From Struthio camelus (lineage: Eukaryota > Chordata > Aves > Struthioniformes > Struthionidae), in contig NC_090942.1 in assembly GCF_040807025.1 (NCBI RefSeq), positions 208,590,640 through 208,654,639 of the forward strand: DNA of 64,000 bases, read 5' to 3'. Positions 52,615 through 64,000 of the stretch are shown one piece after another. The translations under genes and the position numbers were made by a program. The notes below the pieces were generated by a model. That model was not told the DNA's origin. It saw nothing but the letters and a program-made list of their open reading frames with translations, and searched no databases. Positions within the stretch are counted from its first letter, which is position 1. Each line of letters starts with the position of its first letter.

Positions 52615-55546
52615 ATGGGGGAAGGGGAGTGGTATAGTGGCAGGGGAGTCAGTAAAACACCGCTCAAGTCAGGATGCCTCCAGCGGGTGCATACAACCAG
52701 GGGAGACAGCATGCAACGTGGCTATGGAGGATCCTCTTGCACCTCTCCTGGGAAGCATGCGTGCTTGACTGGCTCTCTCAAATGCCTGTATACCAATGCA
52801 CGCAGCATGGGGAATAAGCAGGAAGAGTTAGAGATCTGTGTGCGGTCGCAGGGCCATGATCTCATTGCAGTGACAGAGACATGGTGGGATAGTTCACATG
52901 ACTGGGATGCGGTCATGGATGGCTATGTGCTTTTTAGGAAAGACAGGCCAGGAAGGCGAGGTGGTGGAGTTGCTCTTTATGTGAGGGAGTAACTAGAATG
53001 TATGGAGCTCTGCCTCGGGGTGGATGAAGAGCAAGTGGAGAGCCTATGGGTAAGGATTAAAGGGCAGGGTAACATGGGTGACACTGTTGTGGGGGTCTAC
53101 TACAGGCCACCTGACCAGGAGGAAGCCATCGATGAGGCCTTCTACAGACAGCTGGAAGAAGCCTCACGATCACAGGCCCTGGTTCTCATGGGAGACTTCA
53201 ACCACCCTGACATCTGTTGGCAAGACAGCACAGCTAGGCACAAACAGTTAAAGAGGTTCCTGCAAAGCATTGATGATAATTTCTTGACCCAGGTGGTGGA
53301 GACGCCAACGAGGAGAGGTGCAATGCTAGACCTTGTACTAACGAACAAAGAAGGTCTAGTTGGAGATGTGAAGGTTGGAGGCAGCCTTGGCTGCAGTGAC
53401 CATGAGATGGTGGAGTTCAGGATCCTACGAGGAGGGAGCAGGGCAATGAGTAGGATTGCAACGCTGGACTTCAGGAGAGCTGACTTTGGCCTCTTCAGGG
53501 ACCTACTTAGGGGAATCTCCTGGGGTAGGGCCCCGGGGAAGAGGGGTCCAAGAAAGCTGGTTAATATTCAAGCATCACCTCCTCCAGGCTCAAGATCAGT
53601 GCATCCCTCAGAGTAAGAAGTCGAGCAAAGTGGGCAGGAGACCTGCATGGATGAGCAAGGAACTCCTGGCCAAACTCCAACAGAAGAAGGAAGTATATAG
53701 AGCGTGGAAAAGGGGACAGGCCACTTGGGAGGAATACAGGGACGTTGTCAGAGCGTGCAGGGATGCGACAAGAAAGGCTAAGGCCCATTTGGAATTAAAT
53801 CTGGCAAGGGATGTCAAGGACAACAAGAAGGCCTTCTTCAAATACATCAATAGCAAAAGGAAGACTAGGGAAAACGTGGGCCCTCTGCTGAGTGGGGCGG
53901 GTGCCCTGGTGACGAAGGATACAGAGAAGGCAGAGTTGCTGAATGCCTTCTTTGCTTCAGTCTTCACTGCTAAGGCCAGTCCTGAGGAATTCCAGACCTT
54001 GGAGACAAGAGAGGAAGGCTGGAGAAAGGAAGACTCTCCCTTGGTGGAGGAGGATCAGGTTAGAGATCTTTTGTCTAAACTTGATATCCATAAATCCATG
54101 GGCCTTGATGGGATGCACCCACGAGTGCTGAGGGAGCTGGCGGATGTTATCGCTAGGCCACTCTCCATCATCTTTGAAAGGTCATGGCAATCAGGAGAGG
54201 TGCCTGAGGACTGGAAGAAAGCCAATGTCACCCGAGTCTTCAAAAAGGGCAAGAAGGAGGAGCCAGGAAACTACAGGCCTGTCAGCCTCACCTCCATCCC
54301 TGGAAAGGTGATGGAACAGCTCCTCCTGAAGGTCATCACTAAGCATGTGGAGGACAGGAAGGTGATCAGGAGTAGTCAGCATGGATTCACCAAAGGGAAA
54401 TCATGCTTGACCAATCTGATAGCCTTCTCTGACGGAATGACTGGCTGGGGAGATGAGGGGAGAGCAGTGGATGTTGTCTCCCTGGACTTGAGCAAGGCTT
54501 TTGACACTGTCTCCCATCACATCCTTGTAGGGAAACTCAGGAAGTGTGGGCTGGATGAGTGGACGGTGAGGTGGCTTGAGAACTGGCTGGATGGCCGAGC
54601 TCAGAGGGTTGTGGTGAATGGTGCAGAGTCAAGTTGGAGGCCTGTGGCTAGTGGTGTCCCCCAGGGGTCAGTCCTGGGTCCAGTCTCGTTCAATATATTC
54701 ATCAATGACCTGGAGGAAGGGACAGAGTGCACCCTCAGCAAGTTTGCTGATGAGACTAAACTGGGGGGAGAGGCTAACACACTAGAAGACTGTGCTGCCA
54801 TTCAGAGGGACCTGGACAGGCTGGAGAGCTGGGCGGAGAGGAACCTCCTGAAGTTCAACAAAGGCAAGTGCAAGGTCCTGCACCTAGGCAGGAATAATCC
54901 CATGCACCAGGACAGGCTGGGGGCTGAGCTGCTGGAAAGTAGCTCTGCCGAGAAGGACCTGGGAGTGCTGGTGGACAACAAGTTAAACATGAGGCAGCAG
55001 TGTGCCCTTGTGGCCAAGAAGGCCAATGGTCTCCTGGGGTGCATTAGGCAGAGTGTTGCCAGCAGGACGAGGGAGGTGATCCTGCCCCTCTCCTCAGCCC
55101 TGGGGAGGCCTCACCTGGAGGACTGTGTCCAGTTCTGGGCTCCCCAGTACAAGAGAGACATGGCACTCCTGGAGAGAGTCCAGCGGAGGGCTACCAAGAT
55201 GATTAGAGGGCTGGAGCACCTCTCCTAGGAAGAAAGATTGCAAGAGCTGGGCCTGTTCAGCCTGGAGAAGAGAAGATTGAGAGGGGATCTCATCAACGTG
55301 TACAAGTATCTGAAGGGGGAGTGTCAAGAGGATGAGGCCAGCCTCTTCTCCGTGGTGCCCAGCAACAGGACAAGAGGCAGTGGGCAGAAACTGAACCACA
55401 GGAAGTTCCACCTGAACCTGAGAAAAAACTTCTTCACTGTGAGGGTGACTGAGCATTGGAACAGGTTGCCCAGAGAGGTAGTGGAGTCTCCTTCCCTGGA
55501 GATATTCAAAAGCCATCTGGATGTGATCCTGGGCAATATGCTCTAG
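52615..55546 (+). pseudogene. CR1 ORF2 (APE endonuclease and reverse transcriptase), disabled
   Basis: N-terminal APE-type endonuclease: Y-T-N-A-R-S, T-E-T-W-W, G-D-F-N-H-P-D and S-D-H (about 53.39 kb) carry the catalytic Asn, Glu, Asp and His. The linker is followed by the reverse transcriptase (53.9-54.9 kb) with [15 protein letters not shown] and [11 protein letters not shown]. The C-terminal tail ends in L-D-V-I-L-G-N-M-L. Lesions are TAA at 52990-52992, a frameshift near 53.54 kb (two bases fewer than copy C at the same place) and TAG at 55226-55228. The polymerase active site reads F-A-D-E at 54743-54754 instead of the usual F-A-D-D. It starts six bases after the ORF1 stop. Confidence 0.92.
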
Positions 55547-55610
55547 GTGACCCTGCTTGAACAGGGAGGTTGGACTAGATGATCTCCAGAGGTCCCTTCC
55601 AACCTAAACG

Positions 55611-55640
55611 ATTCTGTGATTCTGTGATTCTGTGATTCTG
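55611..55640 (+). repeat. CR1 3' octamer repeat (ATTCTGTG)n
   Basis: About three and a half copies of ATTCTGTG at the very end of copy E. CR1 elements use this terminal repeat, rather than a poly-A tail, as the site where the reverse transcriptase starts. Copy C has the same repeat, on the opposite strand, at 20909-20938. Confidence 0.93.
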
Positions 55641-55645
55641 TTATT

Positions 55646-58600
55646 TTACCAACCTAGTTCTCCTTACCTTCATCTGGCTATTTGACAACTCTGACTTATC
55701 TCACCACTTTCTCCATAGTTCTCCTTATCCTTTCTCATTCATACCTAGGGGTATGTATCCAGGGCCCTTTTTCCTCCTAAGCTGAACATAAAAGTGGAAC
55801 AATAAAAATACGTGTGCCTCTATTGGCTGCTATTCCTAAGAAGAGAGACAAGACTACTACCCCAGCACCCTGTCACTCATGATGCATTCAGATCCAGGAG
55901 AAACCTTGCCGTCAGACAGCTGAGCTCCCACTCCAGCTCTGTGTGGAAGCTAGGCTTTGCACATTGGCTATATTGTTTCAGCTTGTATTATACAATGGGG
56001 CTTAAGTACTACCTATACTAGATGAGGGCCAGGGATATCCTCTAGTAATAGGGGAACGAGATCTCCAGAGAATAAATTTAATGACCTCAGCATCAGAAAT
56101 TCCAGCCTTGGTTATATAAATTTAAGCTGCTGCAGGTAAAAAGCTGACAGACACATGACGGGAAAGAGGTGATGAGCCAAAAAAGAATGAACCATGCCCT
56201 GTCACAGTACCATCCTCTTGGCTCTCCCATGATAGTGTAAATTGGAAATTTCATCCAATCTGAACATGCTTTTTTCTGTTCTTATAAAATTTTATCCTAG
56301 ACACTTCAAAAAAACTCGTCTCAAACAGGATGCTCTTAATGGTATAATGCTTTCAGTTTCAGCAATGTCAATCTGAAGTAACACCACTGACGTCAACAGA
56401 ATTATTTTGGATGTATTTGTAAGAGTAAAAATGTTAGTAAAGGACTAGAGAAAACATTATCTGTTTTTATTATTGTTATAGCAGGAACCACACAAGCCAG
56501 AAAACTCCAGATAATCACTGCTTGTTGGAAAAAGCTGAGGAAAATTACTGGGGCGGGGGGGAGGGGAGTGGAATTGTTAATGTTTTCTCTCAGCTCTAAA
56601 AATAAAGCTCACGGACAAAAAACAAGAAGCATAGATAAAAGTAACAGCTGATCAGGGATACAGGAAAATACGGAAGTTCTTCCATATCAGAAAACCAGAA
56701 GACACTACAGATCTTCAGCTTTGACGCATGAACAGATATGATAGAGGGCACACACTGAGTGTTGTGAAGTATTCATTATTTCTTATAATACAGAAAATAA
56801 AGTGCTCCCAATTAAATGTTCAAGGAGACTTTAAATGAGGAAGGAGGTACTTTTTTACACAGCAAATATCCCAGTTGTAGAGTTTACTTACACAGGGCAC
56901 CGTGGAGGTCCAAACTATAAATGGATCTGGAAGGGTTTAGACACATTTATGTAGCATAAAGGCTATTAAACATGAAGGTCTACTGGCAAATGGCAATTCA
57001 CCGAGTGCCTATCTTACTGACCAGCAAAGGAAGGATCAGTGTAAACTTACCAGTTTTGTTACACTGCAAATCTTGCTATAGGCAAAAGGAAATACACTTC
57101 ATCTTCAAAGCCAAGAACTGGTAACGTAACCGAAATCTTAACAGTCTAATCAAAGAGTTACTATTAGTCCCGATTAAAAAAAGGAAGAAAGAAAAGAATA
57201 CTAATAGGAAAATAGCCTCAATAACGACACAGTCAAAACGGTTATGCACACACTTCCTACTATTTACCCCTTTCCCTGCTGTTGTGCTCCCCCTTGCATG
57301 CTCCCTTTAGACCCTAAGGTTGCTGCCTTCAGTCTCAGGGTAGCATTACAGCAAGCCAGCAGTGTCGAAGGCCTTTGCCAGGATGCTCACAGTATCGATG
57401 CTGATGGTTTCTTTCTCTTCATCCTAGGCGCCACATGGGGCTATTTTTATATTTTTGCTAACACACTTTCACATCTTCCTGTTTCTTCATTGGTCTGTAA
57501 CTATATATTACATCAAAAAGTACTATGTATGGTGATTTCATTTATGCTAAACATTTGATCTTTGTTCTTTTTCTTACTCTGTAATACTGGTTTTGCCCAG
57601 TTCCCAGGAGTACATTTCTTTAACAGACAACTGGTGAGCAGCGTATAGCCGGGGGTGTCTGGTGTTATCCTTTGCCCCTTTTCTTATCATCCCATGCCTG
57701 CATTCCTCTGCACTGCATCCTGTGTTCCCCCTTTTGGGCCTCTGCTATTATACCCTATCTGTATTGCTCTACATTATAGCATTATGGCAGGGTCATAAAT
57801 ACTTCATGCTACACTGAATAACTACTTGTTACAGCTAACTATATAAAATAAAGTAAACCACACACTTTTACAAAGATAAGCAAAAGGAAAACAAATTAGG
57901 CAATAGACACCTGGCCATCAGAAAAACATCCTGTTAGAGCTCAGCAAACTAAAACAAAGCTCTAGGCAGGCAAAAACAAGTTCAGGCAATGTCTGACAAG
58001 TCCTAAGGCCCTGCAGAACTAGCATGAAGCCGATGGCCAGTTACTAGCCATGGCTGTGTTGTATTCATAGGGCTAGAGTTTCTAATCCTGCTTTCCTGTG
58101 GCTCCGCTATTTACCATGGCAGACACGACCATGGGTTAGATGGCTCTGACCCCGATGGCCAGTCTCACCTTGCAAATCTCCCTTGAATTCAGAAAGGAGA
58201 GAGTATAGAGAGAGCTAGAGCCCCTTTAGCAGCAGGCCTCAGGAGAAAGCACCACTGGTGTACCACTATAGCACTGGTTAGATTATTGGTACAGCATATC
58301 TGTTCCTGTAAACCAAATAAAATGTTTTCCAGTATTATTACCTGGAAAGGTACCTGGAGATCTTCCAGAGAGACAGCCTCTAAGAAGTTATTATTTCCCA
58401 CAAGGAAAATGTTCAAGTTTCAAGGACATAAAACGAAGCATCTGCCCCAATGACATTTCAGAAGACAGAAGTTGCAGCAGCACAGCAGGATAAACAGTGA
58501 GGAGATTTGATATTCCCGCTTTAACATCCCTGCTCCCTGAGTGTGTGAGCCTATGTATCAAGTAAAGCCAGCAAAGATGAGGAAAAATATTCATAAACCT

Positions 58601-61600
58601 TTCTATAGAAAAAGATATATTTCTATATCCATGAAACTAAATGAGTTTTCCACCAGTGAAGGTTCTGATGCATTAAAATATAAGAAGAGCTGACTTACAG
58701 ATCAGCTTGAACGAGGAGTCCATCCTTATTTACACTTCAGTTTTTCCCAAATTCAGGCTTTCACCAGGAAGTGTGGTTACAGCCCAGGCTCCAGCGGCAG
58801 GTAGCCCTAGTAAGGCGCATGGGAGAGACACAGAGCAACGAGCTCCCATGTCCCCAGGAGCAGGGGAGGGCTGCAGCGGTGAAGAGACTCACTGACGGCC
58901 ACTGAAAGTTAGGGCCAAGGAATGGTTTCTGTCCTTCAACAGCCTTACTCTGCCACCACTGCTTACACTGACTGCTGCCTCACAGTCATAAAAAACAGTG
59001 GGCCAGCTGCCTTCATCTGCTGGTAGGAGGTATACTAACAAGGGGATGGAGAACCTTCAGAAATGGAGACTGATAAATGTAATCCAGCTGTGAATTCAAA
59101 TGCCAAAGAGTAGGTGAATTTTTTTTTAATTTTCCAGACAGTAGACACTGATGGGGGAAGACTAAAAGGAGACAAGGAAATTGGGATAATGCAGAAGAGG
59201 CCAGCAGTCCACAGACTTCAGTAACGCCATGTCAGGTAAACAAGAAAAAATGCAACCAACAAACAAAGGATCAAAACTGTTAAGCTGGAAACCTAGGCTT
59301 GGCATGTGAACAAAATAATAAATGGCTCGGTGATGCCATCACTCCGGTCCACTTTGGGATCTTAAAAAGCATGTTGGGAAAAATTCCTAAGATCCCTGGG
59401 GAAAGGCCACAGAGAGCTTCAGGCTCTTCACCGCGAAGCTTGGGGCCAAGTGCTGTCCCAGTCAGCAGCACAGGACAGTAGGACCATGGTCAGCAGGTCT
59501 GAGGCCGGGTGCATCGAAGGTCCTTCTGCACCTATCACCTGCCTCCCCCTCTGCTGCAGAAGAGGGGCTGGCTGTCAACTCCCACCAGACCAAGACTGAC
59601 TAGCGAGCAGCGAGACCTCACTATACTAAAGAGAGAGCAACCAGCTGCCCGCGCCAGTTTGCCATCCCAGAGCAACCACTCGCAGCCTTAGCTGCTAGCC
59701 TCACGTCTTTTTATTGAGCATAATAAAAATAATTAATCATTCCTTTACTACTGTTCATGGTAATGTTAATATATTTACTATCGCCTCGACTTCTTCATGC
59801 CTGTTAAAAAAAAGTAGTAACCATCATGATGATCAACATACTATTGAGCAGGGGAACAGAAGGATATGCATTGTTTTACAAAATATGCTATATTCTATAA
59901 CATACAGAAAGCAACTTGCTTTACTAAAGTGTACTCTAAACACTCCTGTTTCTATTTCAAACTACTTTCTGCTTCGTCTTTAATCTTATGATTTCTATTC
60001 CACGAAAACCCTTGATGGCATTCATTTTTTAGCATGTTTGCTATGGGGTTGGGTCAAAGTCTCTGGAAGGAGAGCCTCTTCACGTGTTTAGTTTTGTATG
60101 GTGATCGACTTTCTGGAACATGTTTCATAAAAATCAACACAATAACCTGTTCATAAGTGGCCTGTACGAACATGTAATGGAAACAAAGAGACCAAAGGGT
60201 CTTCCTCCTTCCTGAACAAGAGAGAAGAGGCTGAGAAACGAGTCCTTAAGCACAAGCATGCAGCCCTCGCGTGTTAGACCCTAGCCACCGCACGAGTACA
60301 ATGGGTGAACACTGCCTGCAAAGTCCCCAGCCAGTGCCACAGGCCCTTTCTATCTCATAATCCCCTAATAGCACACAGGAAAACCAACAGGTTTTCAAGG
60401 AAATCAGGACGCTTCCAGCAATGGACACACACTATTACCAGTATCACTCTACTTGACTGTATGCTTCCCTGGTACAGTCCCTCTTTAATCAAAATACTCC
60501 TCTTAGCATCTGTTTGAATTGCATCAAGTCAATGTGATTTAAAGCAGGTGAAATAGAGGGAGCCCTCTATTTCCATACACATCTTCTATATATCCCTTCC
60601 AAAGGCATGATGGACTCCTTAGTATTTTTTAATACAGAAGGATTTCCGGCCCAGAATTCCAATTACAGGATTACAAGGAAAAGTATCTGGATGTATTAGT
60701 AGTCCCTTGTCAGATATCATGTAACAGGGAATTCCTTATTCCCTGTGAGAGAATAAGGCCAATTCCTCAGAAGATGCGATTGGAAACACTTGTTTTTAAA
60801 GTTTATCTAGAGGCATAAGTGTATTCCAATGATATATGTACCAAGAGTTCAGTCAACACTGAGAAAAGAAAACAGTTATATTTTGTGGTGATGCCAAACA
60901 GAAATTGCCTGAACAAACCAGAGACAGACAAATTAATCTCTGATTCACATCTGTTTAAGTCCAGAGAACCTCCAGTGATATCTATACAGTCATCGTGGAC
61001 TTAATCCAGATAACACAGAGTAAGATTTAGCCCATCCTACTGATAATAAACTCAATGCTTCCTTCCGTATTTTAAAGTATTTGCACGGAAGTTTTTTTGT
61101 CTATTCAAACATGCTCACTAAAATCAAATATGTCACGTTCCCTAACCTTCTCAGTTTTTCAAAAGACTAATGTACTATATAAACAGCTCTGCTTCAGACA
61201 AAAAGGATAACCACCACATAGATCTTTTTCTCTCACATAAGCAGGAAATTACGACTCATTAAAATTTCTGAAGTTGTGAAACCTATTCCAGTCACCAAAA
61301 AGAAACTTTGACTGATTTTCAGATTGTTCATTTAGTCTTCTGCTTCAGCTTAGGAAGAGTTAAGGATGCTTAAGGTATTTAGTATTTTTGGATAAGACAC
61401 CTCATATTTTTCTTCACACTTTTTAATAGAAAGCCCCCTAAAATAAGGCTCCAAAACACAGACTGAATTTCAGACATTCAATTTTAAAAGCCTACTCTTC
61501 TCATAATATATATATAGGGTTTTTTTTTTTTTCTTTTTTACTAACTGCATAGCTTCTGGCTAATTAGGCAAGGTGCTTTTTTCTAGAACTATGCTTATTT

Positions 61601-62936
61601 ATTCTTTACAAATGAAACAATGACTTAAAATTTCTGTTTTGATTAACATGAAAGTTCATAAACACAAAACTTCTAATTTCTTATATTAAGGAATGCCATG
61701 CAGTACAGCAAATTATCTCAAACAATCACTAGTGCCAAGTACCCTGCTGATGTATTTGAATAAGTGTTAAATTTATTCTTCTGGTGCAAAGACATTGGCA
61801 TGAATGGATGAAAATATGCATTTTCATCTTTCAAAAAATTGTATTTCCATGCTTATCTCGGAGAATGTTCTGTAACAGCCAGATTTTTCTCCAGTATCGA
61901 GTACTATTTCTGAAAATGACATATGATTTAATAGAGCAGAACTGTAGCTGTGTTAATATCTATTGCTGTAAGTTCCTTCTCTATCTATATGGTCTTATAC
62001 CTACATCCAAGTCTGAATCAGATCTCAGAAGCCAGCTGGGGTTAGCCTTAATCAAAAGTAGGGCAGACGTGGCCAAGGGGTACCTACCAAATACTGAAGG
62101 AAGCAGTACTGTCCGTTTCCAACATGTAAAACTCTGCCTAGGTCAGTATGCAACCGATGTCCTGCAGCCCCAAGCACTCTGATACTGTGGTCCACGTTGA
62201 GTGCTGAGGTCCTGTAATAGGTTGTGTAAGAGTCGTCATTTTTTAATCCCATTGATCTGGCCAGGCTCCAAAATCAGCTACTAACAACTGGATCATTGAA
62301 ATTCACCTGAAGTTCCATTTAGATTTTTTTTATTATTTCCCGGTTCACACGGTCACAAACAGTCATCTCTACAAGGTGGCCGCATTGCATTTAGCCAAGG
62401 ACCTCCTGTTTCTGCAACAGCGCAGGAGTGAGAGGCAAGCCACCTTACTGAGAATCTTAAACTCCCACTAACCACCACAGTAGCTGGGCATTGTCATTGT
62501 AAACTGAATATTCAAAATAAAAAGTCCACTACACTTGGTTTTCATGAAGAGCTTTGATCCTTGTGGGAAAACTGCTATAACAAAGGAAAGCATTGTATTT
62601 TTATCATTAAATTACCTGTTCAAATCAGGTCAATGATGACTGGAAGTTTCTTCCCTCTGATAACCGGTACCTTCTATGAAAGAAGCTAGTTGCTGCAGAC
62701 CATTTCTTACTCATCAGAGTGCAAAACAACAGGAAAAAGTGGCTAAGGACTAAAGCAGATATGGTGCCCGAACTACCTGTCGATATATAGTCAGGATTCC
62801 TGAGCACCTTCCGTAGCAGGTTCTGTGCTGTACCAGTGCCTGGTAGAAAGGGTCTATGTGCCAGGAACGTGGTTCTGGAATTTTTCACTGGGACTTGCTT
62901 CAAAACTCTGAAAAATCATAGTATTCCATGTATTAC
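55646..62936. other. No gene recognised (7.3 kb)
   Basis: AT-rich sequence without a supportable gene or repeat. The longest open frames (132 codons at 61784-62182, 104 at 57244-57558) show no known domain. A G-rich run occurs near 56.55 kb and a TA-rich run followed by T13 near 61.51 kb. Confidence 0.4.
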
Positions 62937-64000
62937 TGTTATGGTTTTACGAGTGCTGTTAGATAAATACCTATTAAGTTGATAGAAATTGGCCTCTGCG
63001 TGATCCCTCCCCAATTAACTGAATCCCGACAGGCTTCACGTGGAGAAACAGCACATGAGGCAAGGCAGCTGCTGCTGTTGATCAAAAGAACAGTCTAGAA
63101 TATTCACATGAAGGTATCAGATTTGGACCAGCCCCTGAGAGGATCCAAAACCCATCCTATCGGTGGGCAGGAAAAAGGCCTTGTATGACTATGCCCATGA
63201 TTGGGTCTGGGCTATAAAAGGCCGCTGCTGGCACTGCACTGGGGGAGTTGGCCGTTGGAGTTGGTGCTGGTGAAGGAAGAAGGAGAAGAAGACAGAAGAA
63301 GAACAACGAGAAGAGCAACGAGAAGAAAGAAGCGGCGGTGAGGCTATAAGAGCGAAGCCACTTACAGTCCCTGGGCTCATAGGAGTGAAATCACTTAGGG
63401 CCATAGCCTCACCTTAGCAGAGTGGCGTCGACAACCTCCCACCGTAGGCTGCTGGGCAGCTGTTGTCAGGGCCGAAAGCACCAGATCAGAAAACCATGCT
63501 CCTCCCTACTCCCCCCTACTCCCTCCTGGGACGGGATGCCAGACCAGGACACACCTTCTCCACACAGCTGCCTGACGGTCTGTAAGTCAACCAATAGAGG
63601 CATTGCTCCTGGGGATCAGCACACCCCGTCGGTGTGGCCAGATCACAGATACAGGTTGTATCCAGACACGGTTTTATATTGAGGATCAGCACACCATCCG
63701 GTGTGGCTAGATCGCTTCTACGGCTTTGTTCCTGGGGATTGGCACACCAGGCCAGCGTGGCCCGATCAGGGCAATCTCCCGCCTTTAAACCCCTCCCTTC
63801 CTCTTTCAAAAATGTGTCAATACCACTTATAATCTTATTTCTTTTGCAACCTTTACTGATTACTGTGTGACCTTATTTGTCTCGTTGTTGTTTTTCCGGA
63901 AACTTCCTGCAAATACCACTATATATAGTTATCATACATTTGTGTTAATTATTTAGCTGGAGTTAGTAAAGTTATACTATTTGTAAATCCATTCATCCGA
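62937..64000 (+). mobile_element. Probable LTR of an endogenous retrovirus-like element, partial
   Basis: Starts TGTTATGGTTTTACG, like the 5' end of avian ERVL-type LTRs (TGTTATGG). A TATA box (TATAAAA) lies at 63213-63219, followed by a GC-rich then purine-rich (GAA/GAG) leader at 63269-63340, three related hairpin-forming repeats, an AT-rich stretch, and an AGTAAAG that could act as a polyadenylation signal near 63966. The window ends before any terminal CA, primer-binding site or coding region, so I cannot tell a solo LTR from the 5' LTR of a longer element. No gag, pol or env is visible. The left border is set by similarity only; no target-site duplication can be checked. Confidence 0.6.
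63614..63767 (+). repeat. Three imperfect repeats, each able to form a hairpin
   Basis: Related segments at 63614-63644, 63684-63713 and 63737-63767 each have the plan GAT[CT]-x-GCACACC, a 3-8 base loop, then G[GC]GTGGC or GTGTGGC and GATC, so each can fold back on itself. Centre spacing is about 69 and 53 bases. Loops and flanks differ while the stem sequences are kept. They lie in the part of the LTR that would be transcribed (R/U5), after the TATA box. Confidence 0.7.

Larger units (their letters stand above)
51385..55645 (+). mobile_element. CR1 LINE, nearly full length (copy E, young)
   Basis: About 4.26 kb, with a GC-rich 5' leader full of GCGCAG motifs (51390-51470), ORF1, ORF2, a short 3' UTR and the octamer terminus (ATTCTGTG)n at 55611-55640. 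Full-length CR1 elements are about 4.5 kb, so little or nothing is missing at the 5' end, which is rare because most copies are strongly truncated. ORF1 has one stop; ORF2 has two stops and one frameshift, all simple changes. GC content contrasts sharply with the AT-rich flanks. No target-site duplication was identified, as expected for CR1. It is not mobile by itself as read. Confidence 0.95.

Noticed and set aside
63189..63404. Open frames with Ser-rich or Lys/Glu-rich runs near 63.3 kb
   Set aside because: They come from the purine-rich leader of the putative LTR, not from a coding gene.

Overview
This is vertebrate genomic DNA, most likely from a bird; a turtle is the main alternative. 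Three things support this. There are several CR1 LINEs with the typical 3' octamer repeat (ATTCTGTG)n. There is one intact, interrupted matrix metalloproteinase gene. Around it are decayed relatives of that gene in the order expected for the tetrapod MMP cluster. There are no operons, CRISPR arrays or prokaryotic features. Almost all open reading frames longer than 60 codons are chance ORFs or pieces of CR1.

Layout. 0.8-3.5 kb: four decayed exon pieces, in order and on the + strand, of an unassigned MMP gene. 4.7-5.5 kb: an old CR1 on the - strand. 12.7-27.0 kb: exons 2, 5, 8, 9 and 10 of a second dead MMP, identified here as MMP20 (enamelysin) from residue matches and from its place just upstream of MMP7. 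This region is interrupted by CR1 copies at 15.6-16.9, 20.9-23.3 and 24.0-24.3 kb and by a minisatellite. 27.6-28.0 and 32.5-33.0 kb: two much older LINE fragments. 38.7-43.3 kb: an intact six-exon MMP7 (matrilysin) gene with an AP-1 site and TATA box in front and a polyadenylation signal behind, predicted at 263 aa. 43.3-51.4 kb: no gene seen. 51.4-55.6 kb: a nearly full-length CR1 with ORF1 (esterase) and ORF2 (endonuclease and reverse transcriptase), each with a few disabling lesions. 55.7-62.9 kb: no gene seen. 62.9 kb to the window end: a probable retroviral-type LTR running off the edge.

Main message. The window records the decay of one flank of the MMP cluster. MMP7 keeps every catalytic residue, while MMP20, a tooth-enamel protease that toothless lineages do not need, and another MMP upstream survive only as exon fossils. 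The repeats carry their own signals. Two old CR1 copies 10.9 kb apart share a 482-bp block with a single mismatch although their flanks are clearly diverged, which points to gene conversion. The two younger CR1 copies share a reverse-transcriptase active-site change (FADD to FADE).
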